Source: Deroplatys truncata
Lineage: Eukaryota > Arthropoda > Insecta > Mantodea > Mantidae
Length of the DNA: 64,000 nt
NCBI GenBank assembly: GCA_030765065.1
Contig: CM060975.1
Coordinates: 165,326,993 to 165,390,992 of the forward strand
Direction of reading: 5' to 3'
How positions within the stretch are numbered: position 1 is the stretch's first letter; each line of letters begins with the position of its first letter. The notes beneath the pieces are model-generated. The model was not told the origin of the DNA and did not search any database. It saw only the letters and a program-made list of their open reading frames with translations. Positions 23,688-34,474 of this stretch are shown here, in pieces. The position numbers and the translations under genes are program-made.

Positions 23688-23837
23688 CTTTATTCTTGAT
23701 GTAATAACGTATTAATCACTGATCAATGAAATGTACGCCTTGACACCACTTTAGAAAGCTGATTATTCTTGGAGAGAACACGATGTTAACACCTCAGAGA
23801 TGATCAACAGAATGAATTTCAATACTCAAGTTCGCTC

Positions 23838-23845
23838 TATTTATA
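23838..23845 (-). promoter_or_regulatory. TATA box of left polymerase gene
   Basis: TATAAATA on the minus strand, 151-158 bases upstream of the start codon. A pyrimidine/AATTCATTC initiator-like stretch lies about 30 bases downstream. It is mirrored at 30190-30197. Confidence 0.65.
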
Positions 23846-24128
23846 GAGAAAGCACGAACCTTTTTTAATCAATTATATCCTGATTATTAATACTAAAAAC
23901 GGTGATGAAGCGTGTAAGCTCTTATATATTTCAATTCGTGTTACACTGATGTTCGAGCGTCTCCGTATAGCTTCGTATGTTTAGAGAGAAAGTGTAAAGT
24001 ATTGCGAAGATGTTATGTATTGTTCGGCTATAATCGTACAGATTCGGAGAGCTTGACTGGTGAAGGTGATGAACGATCCGTCAACCGAGCAGGAGGCAAG
24101 CAGCCCCAGTCTAGAGACAGGATGTTTA

Positions 24129-24136
24129 TGACGTCA
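24129..24136. promoter_or_regulatory. CRE-like palindrome TGACGTCA, left arm (proximal)
   Basis: A perfect 8-bp CREB/ATF-type site between two direct repeats of the AGAGACAGGATGT type, about 290 bp upstream of the polymerase TATA box. Mirror at 29899-29906. Function is inferred. Confidence 0.5.
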
Positions 24137-24489
24137 CACCCAGAGACAGGATGTCTGCCAGTATCAAACACGTTTAAACTCGTCTCGTAACTACCTGTAT
24201 ATGCTGTCACATCAACAAGAGAAGTATTCCCACACGCTCATTCAGTCAGATGTTACATTCAAAGCCTACCACCACCCATTACACCGAAGCTAGCACAATC
24301 TCAAAAGCTTAAAAGGTCACGTAGAAGATTTTCCCCCTTACTTACTTAAATGTGTGTATATACTACATTATTTCATGTTTTCATTCCCTTTTCAATTCTT
24401 CCTTTCCATCTTGTTCTAGAAAGACCATTACATTTCACTACAATCATGAGAAAAGCAATTTTTCCAGAGTTACAGAGATTCTAAGCTTC

Positions 24490-24935
24490 TAGAATCGAAC
24501 TCGGTAATACTTTTAATAAATGGGTTTTAGTAATTTAGCTTCCCCGCATCAGCATCTACCATTTAATCTTTACTCGAACCTGATAGGATTCATAGGCTTG
24601 AAGATATATGAAATCACCCCTTCGGGATTCGATCTGAGTACTTTAAAGTAGTTATCGTCATAATAACGATATTTAGGAACTAGGTACTCTGTTTACGTTT
24701 ACCTTGACATGTCTATCTAAATTAAATTACGAGTTATTAAATGTTTACAAGTAAATTTCATTAAATCGGTATTCGAACCCAGAACACCAGGAACAAAATA
24801 ATTTATAATATTAGCTTGACATGTTAAACAAAGCTGTATGCAGTTACATCATCGATCTAAGCGATATATTCTAGTGTACAGAGGAAAATTAAGGAAGTCA
24901 TTAAAAAATCGGGATTCGAACTAGAGACAACTGAT
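24490..24935. repeat. Array of four TTCGA (B-box-like) motifs, left arm
   Basis: Four occurrences of a GGGATTCGAAC-like motif near 24,492, 24,623, 24,773 and 24,908, spaced about 120-150 bp apart. Two share a preceding AAATCGG. They resemble pol III B boxes in the opposite orientation, but the arms around the loop do not pair as T-stems, so tRNA genes are not supported. Mirrored at about 29100-29545. Confidence 0.55.
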
Positions 24936-24994
24936 ACAGTAAAAACAGACCTCATTAGTACTCATCATGCTTAAGCATGTTAACTTTCACCATA

Positions 24995-25002
24995 TGACGT
25001 CA
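24995..25002. promoter_or_regulatory. CRE-like palindrome TGACGTCA, left arm (distal)
   Basis: A second perfect TGACGTCA, mirrored at 29033-29040. Confidence 0.45.
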
Positions 25003-25079
25003 CAGTCGGGGACAGTTTGACTATCGCAGCCATGTCAGGAAATGCATATTTTAGTCATCTCATATTTTAGAGTCATATA

Positions 25080-25450
25080 CAGAAACCAGGCAAAACCATG
25101 AAAAATATGTCAGAGTGAACAACCATCGACAATCGAACGAGGGAAACCATCAGATTACTCTAGGAGCATAAAGTGCAACTGAAAGAAAATCGTGATAGCT
25201 GAGAAACCACTCCAGCATTCGCGTGCAGACCAGGGGAAACTATGAAAAAATCAAAGGGCCGGGCGAGTGGCTGATAGAGTGTGCGACCAACAGGAAATCA
25301 AGCAAAAGGTCTCTAGAGACAAAAAAGATGCAATTGAAATGGAATCATGATAGCAAATGCCGCTACAGCATTAGGTAGCAGACCGGCGAAAATCATGAGA
25401 AACGTAAGGTCAGAGTAAACAATTGATTGAAATCTAACCCCTGAACCCTA
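25080..25450. repeat. Degenerate ~150-bp tandem repeats, left arm
   Basis: Three partial units begin near 25,080, 25,226 and 25,380. They share GCAGACCAGG.GAAA..ATGA, GTCAGAGTGAACAA, AAAGTGCAACTGAA and ATCGTGATAGC blocks. Mirrored at about 28585-28955. No coding capacity. Confidence 0.6.
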
Positions 25451-25479
25451 GAAATTCACGACAACTGAAAAACGAAACC

Positions 25480-26430
25480 CAGATGTAGAGGAAATTTTGT
25501 ACACCCTTGACGAAAAAACCCCGTCCGCTGGGGAAGTAACCTTTAAGTATAAAATTGACGTCGGTCATACCGATAAGGGACGGTTTGAAAGGCTTCCTAA
25601 TTGCTCTACGCAAGTCACCTGAGCAAACACAGGAAATTCCTAAACCAGACAATTACAAGCCTGCTAAAACATTTTTTCCTACAATAAGTAATTTAAATTC
25701 TACATGAAGATTATTCCAAAAAGTTTCATATCTCTTATTTCCTTCAATAAAATATCGAATATGACTCTAGCACCAGGGAAAAAAATTAAACGGAGGGAAG
25801 CGATATTTTCTTTTTACGCTGAAATTATAATTAAATGCATAGCGTTCTTGCATGAAAACACTGCCCATATAGATTATAGGAATGGACTCTGTTTAAAACA
25901 TGTATTTTTTCACGCGTAGTGTATAGATTGTCTCAGTAAGCATTCGTGACTATTACAATTATCGCCAAGTATTATTTTACAAAAAGATCGGCTTATTCTC
26001 TTAGTAAACATAGGTTGAAATCGTTTTTAAACAACTCTCCATTCGAGAGATATTTTTTGATTATTCCAGCAGAGAGAGAGAGAGAGAGAGAGAGAGATCG
26101 AGCCATATTTGTTTAAAAAAGCTTTTTTTTCATTCGCAGGAAATCTTCGAGAAAATTCGAGGAATTATTCAGTTGTACACCCTTGCTAAAATAGTTTGTA
26201 TACCCTTTGAAGAATGTTTACCTGGTTGGCAGAGTCTACCTCTGTCGACAGGCTGTCGCCCGCATGGCATCTTGGGCATTTATACATTAGGGAGACTATT
26301 GTGCTTTAAAATGGGATAGCTATGTTTTAAGCTTTCCACAACAAATTTTTTCCCGATAATTAATATAATTCTACATGAAGAATATTAATGATTTAAGTTT
26401 TCAATTAAACGTATACTGTATAGATTCTGT
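25480..26430. repeat. Degenerate ~675-bp duplication inside left arm
   Basis: TTGTACACCCTT occurs at 25497 and 26173, and ATTCTACATGAAGA at 25697 and 26368, with weaker matches between. The two diverged units have an offset of 671-676 bp. The second lacks internal sequence. The same pair exists mirrored in the right arm. Confidence 0.55.
26071..26097. repeat. (AG)n microsatellite, left arm
   Basis: 27 bases of AG. The mirror CT run at 27934-27964 is 31 bases, one of the few length differences between the arms. Confidence 0.95.
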
Positions 26431-26503
26431 ACTTAAACATTCGATTGTATCTTTGTCATTATTTAAATACTCGCGTACAAGAATTGCTAGCATATCAAAA
26501 ATT

Positions 26504-27527
26504 CTACTGCGTGGTGGGGGAAGAGGGGAAGTGAGGGGAAATACATACGTTTAAAGGTCTTTTTATTTGATGGTCTTTATCCAAAAAAAATTTATTATTA
26601 CCGATTATATCCTTGGATTGTAGCTCGTTATTGATTGTTGTTCCAAGTCGGGCTGGAGGACTAGGATTGAATCCAGTGACATGAATACAAATTTCATCCC
26701 CCGAATAAAATAAAAAAGTAATTAAAATAAAATGGTGAACATACGATATTACATTTATGTCAGTAACTAATTTCTTTGTTATGTATATTTGGACATCTGT
26801 CATCCTTGCGAATATTATATCTCTTAAATGAATGTATGACTAAGAAAGGTAAAAACAAAAAAACAAAAAAAATTACGTAACGAACATGCGATACGACGAC
26901 GCGTATTAACATGGCTGCGAGAACTATACGACCTCCCTGAACGAGGCTCTCAGGCCGACTGGTACGCTATCTTCAATGCAGGCGTAAATAAATCTGTTTT
27001 GTCCCCCTCCATCCTCGTAGCAGGCATCATGCGCTCCACCTAGCGGAGAGAGTCGGAAGCATGTTCAATGAAAAAGATGCCTGACGCGCCCATATTGAAT
27101 GTTTAACGTGCATGGCAGCCATATTGGGTATATGAAGACATCTATTATATGCATTAAACGCATTTATGATTTGATTTTAAAAATGGATTGCGATACATTA
27201 TATTTAAGAAGAGGGATTTAAAAATGATATATGAATATCTTTACGCTGAATACAAATAACGATGGTTTAACCTAAAAAATACAATACATTTATTAAAACA
27301 TTTTCTAATTCGATTCTACAAGCTACACATCTGAGTAAATCTGAAATCTAATTGTTCGTAATTAGAGGCAAATGCAGCGGTTTTAAAAACAAACGAACAT
27401 TAAAACGTATAAAAATGCGTATTGTACGCTGATTTTTTGACGAATGATGTACATGATTATTGAAAAAATCGCTAAATAATAGAGTATATACATGAATTTA
27501 ATTAAATAAGGGTGGAAAAACTTCTAC
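26504..27527. other. Unique 1,024-bp centre of the palindrome
   Basis: The only non-duplicated part of the element. Most is AT-rich. A purine-rich run lies near 26,511-26,540, and a markedly GC-richer core at about 26,930-27,135 contains two CCATATTG repeats 37 bp apart. No frame resembles an integrase, ATPase, protease or capsid protein. It may be the fold-back join left when one end of a larger element was copied onto itself, or a separate insertion. Confidence 0.7.
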
Positions 27528-27931
27528 AATTTTTGATATGCTAGCAATTCTTGTACGCGAGTATTTAAATAATGACAAAGATACAATCGAATGTTTAAGT
27601 ACAGAATCTATACAGTATACGTTTAATTGAAAACTTAAATCATTAATATTCTTCATGTAGAATTATATTAATTATCGGGAAAAAATTTGTTGTGGAAAGC
27701 TTAAAACATAGCTATCCCATTTTAAAGCACAATAGTCTCCCTAATGTATAAATGCCCAAGATGCCATGCGGGCGACAGCCTGTCGACAGAGGTAGACTCT
27801 GCCAACCAGGTAAACATTCTTCAAAGGGTATACAAACTATTTTAGCAAGGGTGTACAACTGAATAATTCCTCGAATTTTCTCGAAGATTTCCTGCGAATG
27901 AAAAAAAAGCTTTTTTAAACAAATATGGCTC

Positions 27932-27966
<35 letters not shown>

Positions 27967-28584
27967 TGGAATAATCAAAAAATATCTCTCGAATGGAGAG
28001 TTGTTTAAAAACGATTTCAACCTATGTTTACTAAGAGAATAAGCCGATCTTTTTGTAAAATAATACTTGGCGATAATTGTAATAGTCACGAATGCTTACT
28101 GAGACAATCTATACACCACGCGTGAAAAAATACATGTTTTAAACAGAGTCCATTCCTATAATCTATATGGGCAGTGTTTTCATGCAAGAACGCTATGCAT
28201 TTAATTATAATTTCAGCGTAAAAAGAAAATATCGCTTCCCTCCGTTTAATTTTTTTCCCTGGTGCTAGAGTCATATTCGATATTTTATTGAAGGAAATAA
28301 GAGATATGAAACTTTTTGGAATAATCTTCATGTAGAATTTAAATTACTTATTGTAGGAAAAAATGTTTTAGCAGGCTTGTAATTGTCTGGTTTAGGAATT
28401 TCCTGTGTTTGCTCAGGTGACTTGCGTAGAGCAATTAGGAAGCCTTTCAAACCGTCCCTTATCGGTATGACCGACGTCAATTGTATACTTAAAGGTTACT
28501 TCCCCAGCGGACGGGGTTTTTTCGTCAAGGGTGTACAAAATTTCCTCTACATCTGGGTTTCGTTTTTCAGTTGTCGTGAATTTC

Positions 28585-28955
28585 TAGGGTTCAGGGGTTA
28601 GATTTCAATCAATTGTTTACTCTGACCTTACGTTTCTCATGATTTTCGCCGGTCTGCTACCTAATGCTGTAGCGGCATTTGCTATCATGATTCCATTTCA
28701 ATTGCATCTTTTTTGTCTCTAGAGACCTTTTGCTTGATTTCCTGTTGGTCGCACACTCTATCAGCCACTCGCCCGGCCCTTTGATTTTTTCATAGTTTCC
28801 CCTGGTCTGCACGCGAATGCTGGAGTGGTTTCTCAGCTATCACGATTTTCTTTCAGTTGCACTTTATGCTCCTAGAGTAATCTGATGGTTTCCCTCGTTC
28901 GATTGTCGATGGTTGTTCACTCTGACATATTTTTCATGGTTTTGCCTGGTTTCTG
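28585..28955. repeat. Degenerate ~150-bp tandem repeats, right arm
   Basis: Mirror image of the repeats at 25080-25450. Confidence 0.6.
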
Positions 28956-29032
28956 TATATGACTCTAAAATATGAGATGACTAAAATATGCATTTCCTGA
29001 CATGGCTGCGATAGTCAAACTGTCCCCGACTG

Positions 29033-29040
29033 TGACGTCA
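29033..29040. promoter_or_regulatory. CRE-like palindrome TGACGTCA, right arm (distal)
   Basis: Mirror of 24995-25002. Confidence 0.45.
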
Positions 29041-29099
29041 TATGGTGAAAGTTAACATGCTTAAGCATGATGAGTACTAATGAGGTCTGTTTTTACTGT

Positions 29100-29545
29100 A
29101 TCAGTTGTCTCTAGTTCGAATCCCGATTTTTTAATGACTTCCTTAATTTTCCTCTGTACACTAGAATATATCGCTTAGATCGATGATGTAACTGCATACA
29201 GCTTTGTTTAACATGTCAAGCTAATATTATAAATTATTTTGTTCCTGGTGTTCTGGGTTCGAATACCGATTTAATGAAATTTACTTGTAAACATTTAATA
29301 ACTCGTAATTTAATTTAGATAGACATGTCAAGGTAAACGTAAACAGAGTACCTAGTTCCTAAATATCGTTATTATGACGATAACTACTTTAAAGTACTCA
29401 GATCGAATCCCGAAGGGGTGATTTCATATATCTTCAAGCCTATGAATCCTATCAGGTTCGAGTAAAGATTAAATGGTAGATGCTGATGCGGGGAAGCTAA
29501 ATTACTAAAACCCATTTATTAAAAGTATTACCGAGTTCGATTCTA
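29100..29545. repeat. Array of four TTCGA (B-box-like) motifs, right arm
   Basis: Motifs AGTTCGAATCCCGA (near 29,136), GGGTTCGAATACCGA (near 29,257), AGATCGAATCCCGA (near 29,400) and GAGTTCGATTCTAG (near 29,531). Mirror of 24490-24935. Confidence 0.55.
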
Positions 29546-29898
29546 GAAGCTTAGAATCTCTGTAACTCTGGAAAAATTGCTTTTCTCATGATTGTAGTGA
29601 AATGTAATGGTCTTTCTAGAACAAGATGGAAAGGAAGAATTGAAAAGGGAATGAAAACATGAAATAATGTAGTATATACACACATTTAAGTAAGTAAGGG
29701 GGAAAATCTTCTACGTGACCTTTTAAGCTTTTGAGATTGTGCTAGCTTCGGTGTAATGGGTGGTGGTAGGCTTTGAATGTAACATCTGACTGAATGAGCG
29801 TGTGGGAATACTTCTCTTGTTGATGTGACAGCATATACAGGTAGTTACGAGACGAGTTTAAACGTGTTTGATACTGGCAGACATCCTGTCTCTGGGTG

Positions 29899-29906
29899 TG
29901 ACGTCA
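29899..29906. promoter_or_regulatory. CRE-like palindrome TGACGTCA, right arm (proximal)
   Basis: It lies between two copies of ACATCCTGTCTCT, about 290 bp upstream of the right TATA box. Mirror of 24129-24136. Confidence 0.5.
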
Positions 29907-30189
29907 TAAACATCCTGTCTCTAGACTGGGGCTGCTTGCCTCCTGCTCGGTTGACGGATCGTTCATCACCTTCACCAGTCAAGCTCTCCGAATCTGTACG
30001 ATTATAGCCGAACAATACATAACATCTTCGCAATACTTTACACTTTCTCTCTAAACATACGAAGCTATACGGAGACGCTCGAACATCAGTGTAACACGAA
30101 TTGAAATATATAAGAGCTTACACGCTTCATCACCGTTTTTAGTATTAATAATCAGGATATAATTGATTAAAAAAGGTTCGTGCTTTCTC

Positions 30190-30197
30190 TATAAATA
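30190..30197 (+). promoter_or_regulatory. TATA box of right polymerase gene
   Basis: TATAAATA, 151-158 bases upstream of the start codon, identical to the mirrored left promoter. Transcription should therefore run outward from both arms. Confidence 0.65.
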
Positions 30198-30347
30198 GAG
30201 CGAACTTGAGTATTGAAATTCATTCTGTTGATCATCTCTGAGGTGTTAACATCGTGTTCTCTCCAAGAATAATCAGCTTTCTAAAGTGGTGTCAAGGCGT
30301 ACATTTCATTGATCAGTGATTAATACGTTATTACATCAAGAATAAAG

Positions 30348-33300
30348 ATGAATAACTCAGCGTATAAGGATATTATTCCAAGCGCTACTGGATATGCATG
30401 CGGAAAATGTGGGAAGAAGTTCCTCCGAGGTTATGACAAGAGAAGACACGAGATGAGCTGCAAGAAGCTCTTCAAATGTAAACATTGTAATGTAACCTTC
30501 AAAGATGGTTATAAGGGACAGCGACACGAAGATATATGTGAAATAAGCAGCCCTCAGAAGAAAAGAAGATTGGAGCCAACTAAACATCAGTTACTGTCAA
30601 CAATGGAGGACTGTGATATGAAAGAATACGAAACTTCATTCGAAGGACGATTGAAATCGTATTTTATACGATGCGAATCAGCTAAGGACCTAAATATGTA
30701 TCTGCAAGAGGCAAAACAACGTATAATCCAGGCTGTGCATAAAGAGCTTAGCGTTCATAAGAGTGTTAAAATTAATCTGCTGGCTGAGTGTCGATTTGTT
30801 AACAGTATTGGTGAAACCTGTGACAAAACATTTAAAACCAGAAATCAAGCTGTTTTCCTAGAAACAGATCTGGACTCTATGCTGGAAGTGAAATTCAAGA
30901 AATTGGTGACTGAAATGGGGGACTCTCAGCTTAAGGGTAGCAGCTGGGCCTTGCTTACTGTGGAAGGAGTTCGACTTCGTATCAACAAGTACAACCCGTT
31001 GCGAGGAAGTAGCTACATACCACTACCGTCATCTGTTGAAGCAAGGAAAGTGTGTATAAACATTCAGAACTTTAGTGATGAGAAATGCTACATGTATTCT
31101 GTATTGGCCAAATTCGTTGAGAAGGATGCGCAACGTGTGAGCAAATACAAGCAGCTTCAAGATAAGTACGACTTCAGCTGCGTTTCTTACCCTACTCCAC
31201 TTTCTCAAATACCTAAATTTGAGAAGCTTAACAAGATATCTATTAACGTTTTCGGGTTGGATGAGAAGCATGAATTGTACCCGATAAAGGTTGTTGATAT
31301 TGAACTACCTGAACATCGCGACCTGCTACTATTGAATGACAGTAGTGGAAAACATCACTACGTGTATATAAAGAATTTTGAGAAGCTCGTTCGACGCCAG
31401 AAAACTAAGCATGATGGAGTGATATATACCTGCAAGCGTTGCTTTACACATTTTGATAATCGAAATGGACGAAGTGGACTGGAAAAACTACAAGAACATG
31501 CAACCATCTGTAATCAGCATGGTGTTGCAAGGGTAGTTATGCCTACAAAGGAGAAAGCAATTGTACAGTTTAAAAATGTTGAGAGGATGCTGAAAGTACC
31601 TTATGTCATCTATGCTGATTTTGAGAGTATTCTCACTCCATGCCATACGTGTATACCCAATCCTGAAACTTCCTATACAATCCCTTATCAAGAGCACACA
31701 CCAATGAGCTTCTGTGTTTACGTGAAGCCTACATCTGGTGTTGAACATCTCGAAACTGGTCTTCCTAAGCAACCCTATGTGTATCGTGGTGCTGATGCTG
31801 CTCAGAAGTTTATGCTGTACCTGACATCTCTTGCAAAAATGATTGAGGACATATACAAATCTGCTAAGCCTCTGAAACTTACGGATCAAGAGCAGTTGGA
31901 TTTTGAGTCTTCTTCAGCATGCTACTTGTGTGGAAAACCCTTTACAGAAGAGAACTATAAAGTACGCGACCATGATCACATCAGCGGTGAATATCGTGGA
32001 AGTCTTCATAATGAATGTAATTTAGCCTGTAAAACACCTAAATATGTACCAGTCTTCATGCATAACCTTAGCGGATATGACTCTCATTTCATTGTTAAGG
32101 AGCTGGGTTGCACAAGTGAACGTGTGGAGGTAATTCCTAACTCCGAAGAAAGCTATATCTCATTCACCAAGTATGTAGGAGATATAAAGCTTCGATTTGT
32201 GGATAGCTTCCGATTCCTCAGTACAAGCTTGGATAAGTTGGTGAAAAATCTAACCTCGTATCCTGAAACGCTAAAGTACTTTGGAGAAGACAAATTGAAG
32301 TTGATGACCCGTAAGGGTGTATTTCCATATGATTTTGTTACATCATGGGATGCCCTGAACGAAACCTGCTTACCTCCTAAGGACTCCTTCTACAATAGAT
32401 TAAATGAAGAAGAAATTAGTGATGCTGACTACGATCATGCTAAAAATGTATGGGAGCTGTTTAATGTGAGAAACCTGGGAGAGTACAGCGATCTCTACTT
32501 AACTTCGGATGTACTTCTCCTAGCTGATGTCTTTGAGACGTTCAGAGAGCAAACCCTCAAAACACACAAAGTTGATCCTGCACATTATTTTACCTCTCCA
32601 GGTCTTACATGGGACGCTATGTTACTGTACACTGGAATTAAGCTGGAACTGTTACAGGATTATGATCAATTACTCATGGTGGAATCTGGTATAAGAGGAG
32701 GTTTATGTCAAGTTTCCCACCGCTATGCAGAGGCTAATAACACATATATGGAGAAGTTTGATCCGTCGAGACCAACCCAATTTATCACATATGACGACGC
32801 TAATAACCAATATGGGTGGGCAATGTGTCACGCTCTCCCTTATGGTGGATTTGAGTGGGTATCGCCTGAAAAAATTGACTTAGAAAGACTACAAGAAGAT
32901 GATCCTTACGGCTACATATTAGAAGTCGACATCGAGTATCCTGCAGAACTTCACGATCTACACAACGATCTACCTTTCCTGCCAGAGTGTATGAAACCAT
33001 TGGAAGCATCTACAAAGAAACTGATACCTCATCTAGGACCTCGAAAGAAGTATGTAGTGCATTACAAGGCTTTGAAGCAAGCTCTTGATCATGGACTACG
33101 GTTAACAAAAATCCATCGTGTGCTACAATTCCAACAGTCTCGATGGTTAAAACCGTATGTAGAATTTAACAACAGACTACGACAACAAGCTGGAAATGAT
33201 TTTGAGAAGGATCTCTACAAATTGTTCAACAATGCTATGTTCAGAAAAACTATGGAGAACCTGCGTAACCGTATGGATATACGACTGGTGACAAATGAGG

Positions 33301-34031
33301 AGACTCTGGAAAAGTTAATTGCTAAGCCAACGTTTATCGACAGGACGATATATGCTGATAATCTAGCTGCAGTACATATGGCCTCCCGACAGATTGTATT
33401 CAACAAGCCTATATACATTGGTATGAGTGTGTTGGACATCTCCAAGACATTAATGTATAACTATCATTACGACGTTTTGTTACCTTATTATGGAGCTGAA
33501 AACCTGAAGCTTATGTATATGGAAGCTGAAAACCTGAAGCTTATGTATATGGACACTGATTCGTTCATTCATCGTGTTACAACTGAAGATGTGTACCAGG
33601 ACAAGTTACGTTTTCTTGAGCATCTCGATACAGCTGATTACCCTGTCAACCATATATGTTACTCTACTCAGAACAAGAAGGTATTGGGAAAATTTAAAGA
33701 TGAGGCTAATAGCAAAATCATCCTACGCTTTGTTGGACTACGTCCTAAGATGTATGCCTTAGATATTCAAGGGTCAATGATAAAAAAGATTAAAGGTATA
33801 AAACGTAGCGCTATTAAGCACCATATTTCGTTTGACAGCTATACAGACTGTCTTAAAACCTGTGAAATCATCAGAACACCTATGAATCTGATCCTATCAC
33901 GAAAGCATGCTCTTGCTACAGTGCAAGTGAATAAAATTGCATTGACTCCGTTTGATGATAAAAGAATTATTGCTGAGGATGGGATAACGACATATGCATA
34001 TGGACATTACGCCATTACAAACAGTGCTTAA
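30348..34031 (+). CDS. Protein-primed family B DNA polymerase, right copy (damaged motifs)
   Basis: 1,227 residues, same domain order as the minus-strand copy: zinc fingers, possible Cys-His module, Exo I, endonuclease VII-like DHDH insert, Exo II/III, polymerase motifs A-C and KxY. It differs by Gly692Asp, by Gly966Arg at the conserved glycine of motif B (NNAMFG becomes NNAMFR), and by a tandem 10-residue duplication (AENLKLMYME) immediately before the DTDS of motif C. The frame stays open because the DNA duplication is 30 bp. From what is known of family B polymerases, changing the motif B glycine and shifting the strand that leads into motif C would be expected to cripple nucleotide addition. 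That is inference, and the exonuclease and nuclease-like parts look unchanged. Zinc fingers and promoter are intact, so it may still be expressed. Confidence 0.9.
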   Translation: MNNSAYKDIIPSATGYACGKCGKKFLRGYDKRRHEMSCKKLFKCKHCNVTFKDGYKGQRHEDICEISSPQKKRRLEPTKHQLLSTMEDCDMKEYETSFEGRLKSYFIRCESAKDLNMYLQEAKQRIIQAVHKELSVHKSVKINLLAECRFVNSIGETCDKTFKTRNQAVFLETDLDSMLEVKFKKLVTEMGDSQLKGSSWALLTVEGVRLRINKYNPLRGSSYIPLPSSVEARKVCINIQNFSDEKCYMYSVLAKFVEKDAQRVSKYKQLQDKYDFSCVSYPTPLSQIPKFEKLNKISINVFGLDEKHELYPIKVVDIELPEHRDLLLLNDSSGKHHYVYIKNFEKLVRRQKTKHDGVIYTCKRCFTHFDNRNGRSGLEKLQEHATICNQHGVARVVMPTKEKAIVQFKNVERMLKVPYVIYADFESILTPCHTCIPNPETSYTIPYQEHTPMSFCVYVKPTSGVEHLETGLPKQPYVYRGADAAQKFMLYLTSLAKMIEDIYKSAKPLKLTDQEQLDFESSSACYLCGKPFTEENYKVRDHDHISGEYRGSLHNECNLACKTPKYVPVFMHNLSGYDSHFIVKELGCTSERVEVIPNSEESYISFTKYVGDIKLRFVDSFRFLSTSLDKLVKNLTSYPETLKYFGEDKLKLMTRKGVFPYDFVTSWDALNETCLPPKDSFYNRLNEEEISDADYDHAKNVWELFNVRNLGEYSDLYLTSDVLLLADVFETFREQTLKTHKVDPAHYFTSPGLTWDAMLLYTGIKLELLQDYDQLLMVESGIRGGLCQVSHRYAEANNTYMEKFDPSRPTQFITYDDANNQYGWAMCHALPYGGFEWVSPEKIDLERLQEDDPYGYILEVDIEYPAELHDLHNDLPFLPECMKPLEASTKKLIPHLGPRKKYVVHYKALKQALDHGLRLTKIHRVLQFQQSRWLKPYVEFNNRLRQQAGNDFEKDLYKLFNNAMFRKTMENLRNRMDIRLVTNEETLEKLIAKPTFIDRTIYADNLAAVHMASRQIVFNKPIYIGMSVLDISKTLMYNYHYDVLLPYYGAENLKLMYMEAENLKLMYMDTDSFIHRVTTEDVYQDKLRFLEHLDTADYPVNHICYSTQNKKVLGKFKDEANSKIILRFVGLRPKMYALDIQGSMIKKIKGIKRSAIKHHISFDSYTDCLKTCEIIRTPMNLILSRKHALATVQVNKIALTPFDDKRIIAEDGITTYAYGHYAITNSA
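33494..33553. repeat. 30-bp tandem duplication in right polymerase gene
   Basis: Two adjacent copies of a 30-bp unit starting AGCTGAAAACCTGAAGC. The left arm has one copy. It adds ten residues just before motif C and changes nothing in frame. Confidence 0.95.
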
Positions 34032-34235
34032 AAGAATGTAAGTTAAAGATAAAGAGTTTCTCGTGAGTCTACAATCTTAAAAAAGAAGGTTATCTGTGTG
34101 CTGTATATGCAGATAGCTGACGCCTGATGAAGAAAGAAGAAGATGGAAGGGAAGGTGGTAACCCTGCCATTAGGAGTAATCCTAGTGCTAGTCTCAAGCC
34201 TAGATAAAAGGGGAGAGACATCTACAAGGAACTAA

Positions 34236-34241
34236 AATAAA
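34236..34241 (+). terminator. Polyadenylation signal for right polymerase gene
   Basis: AATAAA about 205 bases past the stop codon, with further AATAAA at 34281-34286 and 34292-34297. Mirror of the left site. Upstream, near 34,168-34,185, the short hairpin TAGGA-GTAA-TCCTA is present in both arms. Confidence 0.6.
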
Positions 34242-34474
34242 GGTATGTTGGCGTAAACTTTTCAATTAAAACTCTCGAATAATAAAACCTGAATAAAACA
34301 TCGCAATTTCACTAAAAGAAAGTTGAGGTTATCTTTGGTTAGCCAGATTAGGTTAGTCGATGCCTGACTAGAAAGGATGATGAGAGGAACGTTTAGGATT
34401 GGCCGGGTTAATCTAGGCTAGGTTCTCGTACTTATTGTCTTAAGTTATGAAGGATGAATTAGTTTAGATCGCCT

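Larger units (their letters stand above)
18205..26503. repeat. Left inverted arm of the palindromic element
   Basis: It pairs with 27528-35860. Order from the outer end inward: terminal 38 bp, tandem repeats, GTTACGT cluster, poly(A) region, polymerase gene (minus strand), TATA promoter, CRE-like sites, a B-box-like array, ~150-bp repeats, a ~675-bp duplication and a GA microsatellite. The inner boundary is clear: pairing stops at 26503/27528. Confidence 0.95.

Noticed and set aside
24490-24935. tRNA gene array
   Set aside because: T-loop-like motifs are present, but the adjoining five-base stems do not pair and no anticodon arm could be built.
26504-27527. Hidden integrase or capsid gene in the centre
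   Set aside because: All frames are short, and the longest (about 99 codons, minus strand) has no family motif.
28383-28601. Small gene of 72 codons conserved in both arms (also 25434-25652)
   Set aside because: It is conserved only because the arms are copies. There is no motif, promoter or independent evidence, and one of the few arm differences changes a residue in it.
29825-30007. 60-codon frame upstream of the polymerase promoter in both arms
   Set aside because: It overlaps repeated CRE/direct-repeat DNA and has an opposite-strand frame of equal length. Probably regulatory DNA.
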